Assembly: GCF_014647515.1 (NCBI RefSeq) | Contig: NZ_BMPI01000036.1 | Span: 55,948 to 113,250, forward strand | Length of the DNA: 57,303 nucleotides | DNA from: Dactylosporangium sucinum | GTDB taxonomy: Bacteria; Actinomycetota; Actinomycetes; Mycobacteriales; Micromonosporaceae | Direction of reading: 5' to 3' | In this document: in pieces, positions 8,532-16,496 of the stretch | Layout: each line of letters opens with the position of its first letter | How positions within the stretch are numbered: position 1 is the first letter of the stretch | Notes under the pieces: model-generated | Told to the model about the DNA's origin: nothing | Seen by the model: the letters and a program-made list of their open reading frames with translations, nothing else | The model's database searches: none | Program-made: the position numbers and the translations under genes

Positions 8532-9712
8532 TCGGTAACACGCCGTTTCTGGATACGCGATGTTACCAATCGGTCGGCGGCCTGCGCCACCACGGTCGTG
8601 GTGCCGAGGAAGAGCCCGGCGGCGAGCAGCAGCCGCACCTCCGGGTAGGTCGGCGGCGGCACCCAGGCGAGCCCGGTCGACGCCGTCCCGCCGACGGCCG
8701 CCGCGGCCAGGGAGACGCCCCAGGCCCGCCGGTCGCCGCAGGCCCGCCGGGCCACCTGACGCAGGGCGAGCACCAGGGCGACTCCCGCGACGAGGACGGC
8801 CGCGGCGGCGGTGAGCCAGGGGGTGCCGAGATCGAGGGCGTAGCGGATCGGCAGCGCCGGCACGAAGAACACCGTGACGAACGAGCCCAGCCCCGCCGCC
8901 ACGGTCCCGATCGCGGGACCGCGCTCCGGCCCGCCCGCCGGGACCTTGCGCAGCCGCGCGGACCACCGGTCGGCGCCGGCCATGACCAGGGCCGCGGCCA
9001 GTGCGGCGGGGAGCAGGGCGGGGAGGTGGCCGAGGTTGTACAGGAGAGCGGTGTCGTACACGACCAGGACCAGCGCGCCGATCGCGGCCACCGACAGCAC
9101 CGCCAGCAGCACCTCCCCGGCCGTGGCCGGCCCGCGGTCGCCGTCCGGGGCCGGGCGGACCCAGCGGCCGACGGCGAGCGGCGTGAGGATCCCGGACACG
9201 GCCCGCAGCGCCAGGTCCGCGTGCGTCCAGGGGTTGGGCAGCCCCCACTCGACCAGGCTGAACACCACGGTCCAGGCGATGCACGCGGCCCACAGGACGG
9301 GCGGCGCGGTCAGCGTGCGGGCGCGGGCGGGATCGAGGCGGCGGGCCGCGCAGAGGTACGCGAGGATGACGAACGGCAGCTCGAGCACCGCCTGCGCCCG
9401 CAGGACCGTCCAGCTCAGCAGCCGCGGCGCCGGGAACACCCCGGCGAGCGCGCGCATGGCCGCCCCGTTGGCGAGGTCGAACCAGCCCGCCGGCAGATAC
9501 CGCGCCACGAACCCCGGATCGCCCCCGTGCACGCGCAGCACGTACACGGTGAACAGCACCTGGTTGAGGTAGATCGCCGCGACGACACCCGCGAGCCAGC
9601 GCCCGGGCGGATGGCCACCCCGCGCCGTGGGACGACCGCGGACGGCGAGCGCCACCCCGACCCCGACCGACACGACCACGAGCAGATCGACGCATGCCCC
9701 GACGCTGATCAT
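8528..9712 (-). CDS. Multi-pass membrane protein, function unknown
   Basis: A 394-residue protein with roughly ten to eleven hydrophobic segments spread over its length (for example DLLVVVSVGVGVALAV near the start, VLLAVLSVAAIGALVLVVYD in the middle, LLLAAGLFLGTTTVVAQAAD at the end). Loops contain conserved-looking motifs such as YNLGHLPALLPAALAAALVM. No transporter signature is visible. The ATG at 9712 was chosen because coding-type sequence and the first membrane segment start there. It heads a two-gene unit with the coupled TetR regulator, which probably controls it. Confidence 0.65.
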   Translation of the reverse strand: MISVGACVDLLVVVSVGVGVALAVRGRPTARGGHPPGRWLAGVVAAIYLNQVLFTVYVLRVHGGDPGFVARYLPAGWFDLANGAAMRALAGVFPAPRLLSWTVLRAQAVLELPFVILAYLCAARRLDPARARTLTAPPVLWAACIAWTVVFSLVEWGLPNPWTHADLALRAVSGILTPLAVGRWVRPAPDGDRGPATAGEVLLAVLSVAAIGALVLVVYDTALLYNLGHLPALLPAALAAALVMAGADRWSARLRKVPAGGPERGPAIGTVAAGLGSFVTVFFVPALPIRYALDLGTPWLTAAAAVLVAGVALVLALRQVARRACGDRRAWGVSLAAAAVGGTASTGLAWVPPPTYPEVRLLLAAGLFLGTTTVVAQAADRLVTSRIQKRRVTE

Positions 9713-9761
9713 GCGGCGACGGTACCGTCCGCCCGCCCCCAGCCGGGGCCGGCGGTGCCCG

Positions 9762-10487
9762 TCAGGCTTCGCGCGCGGCGGCGGCCAGGACGGCGGCGAT
9801 GCCGGCCGGGTCGACCGGCGCGGCGGGATCGTCACGGTACCGGCGGACGGCCTGCGGGATCGCGGCCAGCCCGGGCCGCCGGGCGAGCGCCCACTCGGCC
9901 GCCGGGAGCTTGCCGCAGTGCACACCCTCGACGCCGAACCGCCAGATGCGGCAGGCGGTGAGGACCATGTGCGCGGCATACTCGTCGTCGTCCGTGAGCC
10001 CGCTCCACCGCTCGAGCCAGAACCGCCCCCGGTCGCGCACCCACGCCGCCGGCACCGCCCCGATGACCGCCGCGGGCTCGCCCCCGAGCAGGCTCCGCCC
10101 GGTGGCCCGGGCGACGGACAGCTCGGGCAGCAGGTCGGCGTCGGCGGGGGAGTCGCGGGTGACCTCGATGCCGGCCGGATACCGCCCGACGTGCAGCTCC
10201 AACGCCGGCGCCGGCGCCGGCAGGGCGGCGACCTCCGCCGTCACGACGTGCAGGTCGACGCCGCCGGCCCCACCGGTGCCGGCGTCGCGCACGAGCCGTT
10301 CGAGCGCGGCCGCCTCGGCGTCGGCGAGGCGCCCGTCGACGACCGCCAGGAGGTCAAGGTCGCTGCGCCCACCGAGAAAGTCCCCGGTGGCGAGCGACCC
10401 GTGCAGGATCACCGCCAGCGTCGGCGCCTCGACCAGCCGGGCGACCGAGAGCGCGAGGTCGTTCGCCGCGCGAAGCGCCGCTTCCAT
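9762..10487 (-). CDS. AadA-like aminoglycoside nucleotidyltransferase family protein
   Basis: A 241-residue protein with the nucleotidyltransferase motif GSLATGDFLGGRSDLDLLAV (Gly30-Ser31, Asp43, Asp45), which binds Mg-NTP, and a C-terminal helical domain with LTACRIWRFGVEGVHCGKLP and AAEWAL, as in ANT(3'')/AadA proteins (DUF4111 domain). Known members adenylylate streptomycin and spectinomycin. Chromosomal actinobacterial homologues often have unknown substrates, so resistance is not shown. It stands alone, with a separate gene on each side. Confidence 0.8.
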   Translation of the reverse strand: MEAALRAANDLALSVARLVEAPTLAVILHGSLATGDFLGGRSDLDLLAVVDGRLADAEAAALERLVRDAGTGGAGGVDLHVVTAEVAALPAPAPALELHVGRYPAGIEVTRDSPADADLLPELSVARATGRSLLGGEPAAVIGAVPAAWVRDRGRFWLERWSGLTDDDEYAAHMVLTACRIWRFGVEGVHCGKLPAAEWALARRPGLAAIPQAVRRYRDDPAAPVDPAGIAAVLAAAAREA

Positions 10488-10502
10488 CCCGGAACTGCGC
10501 CC

Positions 10503-12137
10503 CTACTGCCGCGGCGGTCCGCTGGCCGGCGCCGCGTCCGGATCGTCCGGCGCCTGCGCATGCCGCGGCTGGTGCGACGGCTGCCCCTGCCCGGCCGGCG
10601 GCGCCTGTCCGGCCTGCGGCGCCTGCCCGCCCTGTGCCTGCCCGGGCTGGGGCTGCGAGGGTTGCGGCTGCCCGGCCTGCGGCGGCCAGGAGACGGGCGG
10701 CCAGGAAGCCGGCGGCTGCTGGGTCGGCGGCTGCTGGGCGTGCGGCTGCTGGCCCGGGCCGCCGTAGGAGCCGGCCGGCGGTTGGTGGGACGGCTGCTGG
10801 CCGGGGGCCGGCTGCTGCGCCGCCGACTGGCCGGAGGTTCCGTAGGGCGTGGCCGGCTGCTGGCCCGACGTGCCGTAGGACGTGGGAGGCTGGCCCGCGG
10901 CGCCCGGCTGCTGCGAGGGATGGCCGGGGGCGCTGTGGGGAGCGGCGGGCTGGCCGTACGCCCCGGGGGCGCCCTCGAACCGGGCGGTCGGCAGGTCGGC
11001 GTTCGCGGCCTGGCCCGGCTGTCCGCCGAAGACCGTGGTCGCTTCCTCCCCGGAGTTCGTGGCCGGGCCGGGCTGACCGCCGAAGACCGTGGTCGGCTGG
11101 TCCCCGGGCGGCGCGGGCTGCTGGCCGTGGGACGCGTGCGGATGGCCGGCGGCCGGGCCGCTCGTCGGTGCCGAGGGCGGGGCCCACGGCGCCGTGTGCT
11201 GGGCGCTCGGCGACTGGGCACCCGGCCACGACGTGGGTTGCGCGATGCCGGGCTGCGGGCCGCCGTAGGACGGGCCACCGTGCGAAGCCGCGGGAGGGGC
11301 ACTCGACGGTTGGCCGCCGCCATACGGCGAGGCCGGAGGGGCGCTCGACGGCTGGGCGCTGCCGTAGGAGGCGGTGGGAGGGGCGCTCGACGGCTGGCCG
11401 CCGTACGGCGAGGCCGGGGGAGCGGTCGTCGGCTGGGGAGCGCCGTACGAGGCCGCGGGCGGAGCGCTGGACGGCTGGGCAGCGCCGTAGGACGCGGCCG
11501 GGGGAGCGCTCGACGGCTGGGCCGCGCCACCATAGGGAGGGGCGCTCGACGGCTGCGGTGCGCCGTATACGGGTGTGGTGGGAGCGGTCGACGGCTGCTG
11601 TGCCCCGTACGCCGGGGGCTGGCCGCCGTGCCCCACGGCCGGCTGCCCGCCGAACTGCTGGGCCGCCGCGCCGGGATGCGGTGCCGCCGGTTGACCGTAG
11701 CCGCCGGCGGGCGCCGGGGGCTGGCCGAAGGCCGAAGGGCCGGGCTGGCCGAAGGCGCCGGGAGACGCGGCCGCCGGCAGGGCAGCGTCGGCCGGGCGGC
11801 GGCGGAAGAGGAAGGACAGGGCCAGGAGCAGGACGCCCAGGCTGATCAGGACGGCGTCGATGATGCCGTAGGTGTTGGAGACCGTGGTGAAGTCGTCCGG
11901 CTGGACCTCGTTGATGCGGTCGATCATCGACTGGATGTGCAGGATCTGGACCACGATCAGGATCTGGTCGGCGGCCACGAGCACGAAGCCGGCGGCGGCC
12001 AGCAGCGCGGCCGGCGCGCCCAGGCGGCGGAGCATGACGAGCGCGAGCACCGCGCCGGCCAGGCCGAACAGGACGACCGGCACGTGCATGCCGATTTGGA
12101 CCGTCTCGGACAGTGGCTTCACCACGTCGTCTTCCAT
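10503..12137 (-). CDS. Membrane protein with a long Pro/Ser/Gln-rich repeat tail
   Basis: A 544-residue protein. The first ~115 residues hold three membrane segments (VVLFGLAGAVLALVMLRRLG, AALLAAAGFVLVAADQILIV, AVLISLGVLLLALSFLF), resembling small DUF-type membrane proteins. The remaining ~430 residues are low-complexity: about ten imperfect copies of a PSSAPPAASYGAAQ-type unit followed by Gly/Gln/Pro-rich stretches and several TTVFGGQPG units. The tail is probably cytoplasmic and disordered. The ATG at 12137 follows GGGAGGG. Function unknown. The gap 12138-12381 shows no gene. Confidence 0.75.
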   Translation of the reverse strand: MEDDVVKPLSETVQIGMHVPVVLFGLAGAVLALVMLRRLGAPAALLAAAGFVLVAADQILIVVQILHIQSMIDRINEVQPDDFTTVSNTYGIIDAVLISLGVLLLALSFLFRRRPADAALPAAASPGAFGQPGPSAFGQPPAPAGGYGQPAAPHPGAAAQQFGGQPAVGHGGQPPAYGAQQPSTAPTTPVYGAPQPSSAPPYGGAAQPSSAPPAASYGAAQPSSAPPAASYGAPQPTTAPPASPYGGQPSSAPPTASYGSAQPSSAPPASPYGGGQPSSAPPAASHGGPSYGGPQPGIAQPTSWPGAQSPSAQHTAPWAPPSAPTSGPAAGHPHASHGQQPAPPGDQPTTVFGGQPGPATNSGEEATTVFGGQPGQAANADLPTARFEGAPGAYGQPAAPHSAPGHPSQQPGAAGQPPTSYGTSGQQPATPYGTSGQSAAQQPAPGQQPSHQPPAGSYGGPGQQPHAQQPPTQQPPASWPPVSWPPQAGQPQPSQPQPGQAQGGQAPQAGQAPPAGQGQPSHQPRHAQAPDDPDAAPASGPPRQ

Positions 12138-12381
12138 CGGTCAACCCTCCCCCAGGTACCGGACGCCCCACCTTATCCTCCGGGTACGACAGATCCGCGA
12201 AAGGCGCCCGATCCGCCTGCGGGGGCACGCCGACCACCCCGCGGAAGTGTGGGCGCAGCGCGACGCCGTCGGTGCAGCTGCAGGCCCGCGGGGTTGGGCC
12301 CACTTCACCGAGACCCCGGCCGACGTCGGGGCCGCGTTCGCGGGGACGTCGTTCGAGGAGCGGTGAAGCGGGCCCTCCCGG

Positions 12382-13977
12382 TCAGCCGGTGACGGGCCCT
12401 CCCGGTCCGCCGGCCTTCCTGGCCGTCGCGGCGGTGCGGGGCGGGATGCTGGACGTGTCGAACGCGTACGTGGCCACCGCCGTGGCGATCGCGTCCGCGT
12501 TCGTGTCCAGGGCGAAGGTGTTGACGTTGCCGATCAGCGGGTACTGCGCGCGCAGCTGCCGGTAGAGCGCCGCGTCGCCGCCCTTGCCCTCGACGCGGAA
12601 CAGGTCGTCGCACGCCTTGTGGTAGCAGGGGTCGTAGGCGACGCCGGCGACCCCGCCGTACTTGGCGACGTCGTCGGCCGACTTGATCCCCTCGGCGCCG
12701 GTGAACAGGCCGCCGGCCGGGATGCCGACGCCGATGAACGGGCCGTAGTCGGACCGGCCGGTGAAGTCGGCCGGGCTGGTCGCCTGGCGGCGACCGGCGA
12801 AGAACCGCTCGAACAGCGCTTCGATCTGCGCCGATCCGGCCGGGCCGGGGCCGGCGCCGGACGCCGCCGAGTCGTCGCCGTCGTAGACGCCGAACATGTA
12901 GTTGGGCGAGGCGACCATGTCGAAGTTGAGGTACAGCGTGATCGCCGCCTGCTGCTCGGCCGTGAGGCTGCCGACGTAGAAGGTGGAGCCGACCAGGTTC
13001 GCCTCCTCGGCGCCCCACCAGGCGAACCGGAGCTTGTTCACCGGCCTGGACTTGGCCATCTGCAGGGCGACCTCGAGCAGCGCCGCGCTGCCGCTGCCGT
13101 TGTCGTTGATCCCGTTGCCCTCCGGCACCGAGTCCAGGTGCGCCCCGGCCATGACCACGCGGTCGGCCCGCCCGCCCGGCGACTCGGCGATGACGTTCTC
13201 GGTGCTGCGGATCTCGGCGGTCGTCTCGGCCGCCAGGCGCACGGTGAGGCCCGGGGTGGCGGCGAACGCCGCGCCGGTGGCGTAGGAGACGCCCACCGCC
13301 GGGATGCCGACCGGCGTGCCGAGCGTGCCGAGGAGCAGGTCGTAGCGGTCCGGGTTGGCGGCCGGGTCGCCGTTGCCCTGGTTCATCACGATCGCGCCGA
13401 CCGCGCCGGCCGCCTCGGCGTTGGCCACCTTGGTGACGAACGGGCAGGTGCCCCGCTGCATGAGCGCGATCTTGCCGGCGACGGCGGCGGTGAAGTCGGT
13501 GGCCTCGCAGCCCGACGTGACGGTGGTCCGCGGCGCGACGAGGTTGAGATCGACCGGAACGACCGCGGCGGTGGCGTCGCCGGAGCCGGAGCAGGTCATG
13601 AGATCGTAGTCGGTGCCCTCGGCGTAGGTCGCCGGGCCGGGCGCGGTCTGCGCGAACGACGAGGAGGTCTCGTCGCAGAAGTTGAACTCGAACGGCTGGC
13701 GGGTGACCTGGTAGCCGGCGTGGCGCAGGAGCGTGGCCACGTAGTCGGCGCTGCGCTGGTGGCCGGGGCTGCCGGAGGCCCGGTTGCCGTGGTTGAGGTC
13801 GCCGATGAGCTGGAACGCGACGAGGTGGCGCAGGACCCCGGGCAGGGTCACGGCCTTGGTCAGCTGCTGCGGTGTGATCTTGCCGGGCGCGGCGTTCGCC
13901 GGGGCCGCCAGGCCGGCCGAGGCCACCAGGACGGCGGCGGTGGCCGCGCCGAGGAGTCGGCGGTGCAAGCGGTACAA
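12382..13977 (-). CDS. Secreted M28-family aminopeptidase with PA domain
   Basis: A ~531-residue zinc peptidase. A signal peptide is evident (LLGAATAAVLVASAGLAAPA, then NAAPGK). A protease-associated domain lies at about residues 120-235 (GKIALMQRGTCPFVTKVANA, AGAVGAIVMNQG). The M28 metal-binding set is complete: GAHLDS, NDNGSG, the acid pair in WWGAEEANLVGS, NFDMVA and a late His in CYHKACDD. It resembles Streptomyces-type secreted aminopeptidases that trim leucine-rich N-termini. The TTG at 13977 was chosen because AGGGGAG lies 6 bases before it; an in-frame ATG at 14016 is the alternative. Confidence 0.88.
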   Translation of the reverse strand: MYRLHRRLLGAATAAVLVASAGLAAPANAAPGKITPQQLTKAVTLPGVLRHLVAFQLIGDLNHGNRASGSPGHQRSADYVATLLRHAGYQVTRQPFEFNFCDETSSSFAQTAPGPATYAEGTDYDLMTCSGSGDATAAVVPVDLNLVAPRTTVTSGCEATDFTAAVAGKIALMQRGTCPFVTKVANAEAAGAVGAIVMNQGNGDPAANPDRYDLLLGTLGTPVGIPAVGVSYATGAAFAATPGLTVRLAAETTAEIRSTENVIAESPGGRADRVVMAGAHLDSVPEGNGINDNGSGSAALLEVALQMAKSRPVNKLRFAWWGAEEANLVGSTFYVGSLTAEQQAAITLYLNFDMVASPNYMFGVYDGDDSAASGAGPGPAGSAQIEALFERFFAGRRQATSPADFTGRSDYGPFIGVGIPAGGLFTGAEGIKSADDVAKYGGVAGVAYDPCYHKACDDLFRVEGKGGDAALYRQLRAQYPLIGNVNTFALDTNADAIATAVATYAFDTSSIPPRTAATARKAGGPGGPVTG

Positions 13978-14066
13978 GACGTGCTCCCCTCTGTGGTTGG
14001 ACGGGATGGGGGGCACTGTAGGCAGAACAGGAAGATCGACGGAAGTCGTTCTGCAAGGATGGCCGG

Positions 14067-14543
14067 GTGAATGAGCGGGAGCGGGACGGCTACGTCCTGA
14101 GCACGGACCCGGCCGCCGTCGACCTCGACACCGTGCACCGGTGGCTGTCCGAGGACTCGTACTGGGCGGCCGGGCGGGACCGGGACCTCGTCGCCCGGTC
14201 GATCGCCGGATCGCTGCCCTACAGCGTGCACCGCGACGGTGCCCAGGTCGGCTTCGCCCGCGCGGTCACCGACCACGCCACGTTCGCCTGGATCTGCGAC
14301 GTGTTCGTCGACCCGGCCCACCGCGGCCGGGGCCTGGGCGTCTGGCTGGTCGACGCGATGGTCGCCGACCTCGGGGCGAAGGGGCTGACCCGGTTCCTGC
14401 TCGCCACCCGCGACGCGCACGAGGTCTACCGCCGGTCCGGCTTCGAGCCGGTCGCGGGCCCGCAGCGGTTCATGGAGATCGACCGCCGCCCGACCCGGGA
14501 CGCGATCATCGCCCACCTGAACGCCACAGCCACGGAGCGGTGA
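14067..14543 (+). CDS. GNAT-family N-acetyltransferase
   Basis: A 158-residue protein starting at GTG. The acetyl-CoA-binding motif is DVFVDPAHRGRGLGVWLVDA (motif A, R/QxxGxG/A as RGRGLG) at about residues 80-99, followed by RFLLATRDAHEVYRRSGFEP, the usual motif B ending in YxxxGF. The substrate is not predictable. It resembles small stand-alone acetyltransferases that act on amino acids or amines. It overlaps the convergent membrane gene by 38 bases. Confidence 0.85.
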   Translation: MNERERDGYVLSTDPAAVDLDTVHRWLSEDSYWAAGRDRDLVARSIAGSLPYSVHRDGAQVGFARAVTDHATFAWICDVFVDPAHRGRGLGVWLVDAMVADLGAKGLTRFLLATRDAHEVYRRSGFEPVAGPQRFMEIDRRPTRDAIIAHLNATATER

Positions 14544-14874
14544 CCAGCGCCCCCACCGCGAGCAGCGTGATCACCGCCTGGGCCACCCGGGCGGTCGTCC
14601 CGCCGGTGTGCAGCACGTAGGTGGCCCAGCCGTTCGCCGCCGCGTCGGTGACCAGGACCGTCGCGGCGAGGACGACCCCCGCCCGGCGGGCGGCCAGCAG
14701 CAGGACCGCGGCCAGCGGGTCGAACAGGGTCAGGGACACGAAGTAGGCGGCCAGCCACGGCGGGGCCCAGCCGTACGGGGGCCAGCCGCCGGTCGCGAGC
14801 TGCACCACGTGGACCACGCCGCCGTAGGTCAGGACGGCGACCTGGGCGCCGAGGACGTACCGCACCCCGGGCAT
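14506..14874 (-). CDS. Small membrane protein, function unknown
   Basis: A 122-residue protein with four predicted membrane helices: YVLGAQVAVLTYGGVVHVVQ, PPWLAAYFVSLTLFDPLAAV, RAGVVLAATVLVTDAAANGW and VAQAVITLLAVGALVTAPWL. The plan resembles DoxX-like or DUF-type four-helix proteins but no motif settles this. Start ATG at 14874. It overlaps the acetyltransferase gene at its 3' end. Confidence 0.6.
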   Translation of the reverse strand: MPGVRYVLGAQVAVLTYGGVVHVVQLATGGWPPYGWAPPWLAAYFVSLTLFDPLAAVLLLAARRAGVVLAATVLVTDAAANGWATYVLHTGGTTARVAQAVITLLAVGALVTAPWLWRSGGR

Positions 14875-15009
14875 CCTCTACGCTGCCCGGCATGGCGGGC
14901 AAGCCGGACCTCGGGCGCGTGCTCGACGCCGCCGTGCCGCGCCGGATGACGAACACATCCGTGAGCCGCTCCGTGTAACCATCCCGCCGCGCGCGACACA
15001 AGGGTGGGT

Positions 15010-15531
15010 ATGAGCGACGTCGACGAACGCGGCGCCGAGTGGTTCCGGGGCGTCTACGCCCGGCACTACCCGGACGTCGTGCGCTACGGGGTGCGGCGCA
15101 CCGATGCCCTCGCCGCCGCCGAGGAGCTGGCCCAGGAGGTGTTCCTGGTCGCCTGGCGGCGGCGGTGGGAGGTGCCCGAGCGGACCCTGCCCTGGCTGTA
15201 CGGGGTGGCTCGCCGGCTGCTGGCGAACCGCCGCCGGGGGATGGGGCCGCCCACGGTACCGCTGCCGGACACCGCGGGCGTCGACCCGCACGAGCCGGTG
15301 GCCGCGCTGCTCGACGTGCGGGCCGCGCTCGGCCGGCTCTCCGACGACGACCAGGAGATTCTCCGGCTCGTCGCCTGGGAGCAGCTCACCACCGGGGAGG
15401 CCGCGGTCGTCCTCGGCTGCGGGGCGACCGCCGCGAAGGTCCGGCTGCACCGGGCCCGGCGGCGGCTCGCCGCGCTCCTGGACGACCGGCCGGCGCCGGT
15501 GTCGCTGCGGGTGACAGGAGGGACGCGATGA
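15010..15531 (+). CDS. ECF-type RNA polymerase sigma factor
   Basis: A 173-residue sigma factor. Region 2 is at about residues 15-75 (FRGVYARHYPDVVRYGVRRT, then AEELAQEVFLVAWRRRWEVP and PWLYGVARRLLANRRR). Region 4 is at about 105-160 (LGRLSDDDQEILRLVAWEQL, TTGEAAVVLGCGATAAKVRL, HRARRRL). The ATG at 15010 follows AAGGGTGGGT; a GTG six bases upstream is possible. The stop overlaps the start of the next gene (ATGA). That gene encodes a one-helix membrane protein, a common arrangement for sigma factors with CU044_5270-type partners. Confidence 0.9.
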   Translation: MSDVDERGAEWFRGVYARHYPDVVRYGVRRTDALAAAEELAQEVFLVAWRRRWEVPERTLPWLYGVARRLLANRRRGMGPPTVPLPDTAGVDPHEPVAALLDVRAALGRLSDDDQEILRLVAWEQLTTGEAAVVLGCGATAAKVRLHRARRRLAALLDDRPAPVSLRVTGGTR

Positions 15532-16496
15532 GCGACGCGATGGAGCTGCTGCGACGGGCCGACCCGGCGGCCGGGGTGCCGGTCGGGCCGGGCGACGCGG
15601 ACGAGGTACTGCGGCGGGCCGCGCACGACGTCACGACGTACGAGGCCGAACCGCCGCGGCCGGCCCGCCGGCGGGGCGTGCTGCTGGCCGCCGCCGGGGT
15701 GACCGCGCTGCTGGTCGCCGGGGGCGTCGGCGCGTCCACGCTGAGCGGCTCCGGCGGCGCGCCGGTGGTCCCGCAGGCCCCGTCGCCGTCCCCGGGCGGG
15801 CACTGCCTCACGGACCTGGCCGGGCGCCTGCAGCCCGCGCCGTACGACGGGGGGAGCGGCCGGTACGAGTACCTCCGGCTCGACATGGGCAGCGGCCTGG
15901 CGGTGGACGAGGGCAAGGGCAGCCTCGCGCGGGCGAACTGGCGGGCCGACGTGCGGCAGTGGCTCGCGGACGACGGCTCGGGCCAGCTCGACACCACGCG
16001 CGGCCCGGTCAGCTACGCCGACCGGGCGTCCGAGGAGTACTTCGCGGCCCGCCCGGAGATGCTGGTGCGGGAACCGAGGACGACGTTCGGACCGGGCGAG
16101 TACTCGCGCCGACCGGTCCCGGCCGATCCGGCGGCGATGGCGGAGCAGCTGTCCGAACCGCGGGAGAACGGCCCGTCCCAGGCGCTGGTCAACGTCGCCG
16201 ACCTCAGCCGGCAATGGCTCCTCGGCGCCGCGCAGCGGGCCGCGGTCCTGCGGTTCCTCGCGGGCGTCGACGGGGTGGCCTGCGCCGGCGAGGAGACCAC
16301 GCCGGAGGGCCGCACCGGGATCCGGGTCACCGCGCCGCGCGGCGAGGGTCCGCACCCGTCCCCGGGCGACCAGGGCGGCGAGGCGCTGCTGTTCGACACC
16401 GGCACCGGCGAGCTGCTCGCCGGCGGCGGCTCCGGCACCGGCGTCCCCTGGGAGATGCGGGTCCTGGAGCGCGGCTACCGCGACACCATCGGCTGA
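15528..16496 (+). CDS. CU044_5270-family membrane-anchored protein, sigma-factor partner
   Basis: A 322-residue protein translationally coupled to the ECF sigma gene. The cytoplasmic N-terminus (~50 residues, with ARRRG before the membrane) precedes a single helix, GVLLAAAGVTALLVAGGVGA, at about residues 50-69. The rest is an extracytoplasmic domain (RRPVPADPAAMAEQLSE, RFLAGVDGVACAGE, ERGYRDTIG at the end). This plan is that of the CU044_5270 family found next to sigma factors in Micromonosporaceae and Streptosporangiales. An anti-sigma role is plausible but not proven; no zinc-binding anti-sigma motif is present. Confidence 0.78.
   Translation: MSDAMELLRRADPAAGVPVGPGDADEVLRRAAHDVTTYEAEPPRPARRRGVLLAAAGVTALLVAGGVGASTLSGSGGAPVVPQAPSPSPGGHCLTDLAGRLQPAPYDGGSGRYEYLRLDMGSGLAVDEGKGSLARANWRADVRQWLADDGSGQLDTTRGPVSYADRASEEYFAARPEMLVREPRTTFGPGEYSRRPVPADPAAMAEQLSEPRENGPSQALVNVADLSRQWLLGAAQRAAVLRFLAGVDGVACAGEETTPEGRTGIRVTAPRGEGPHPSPGDQGGEALLFDTGTGELLAGGGSGTGVPWEMRVLERGYRDTIG

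Noticed and set aside
9627..12392. Long plus-strand frame opposite the membrane protein, AadA-like and Pro-rich genes
   Set aside because: Composition is Arg/Gly-rich without any domain; the minus-strand genes explain the sequence.
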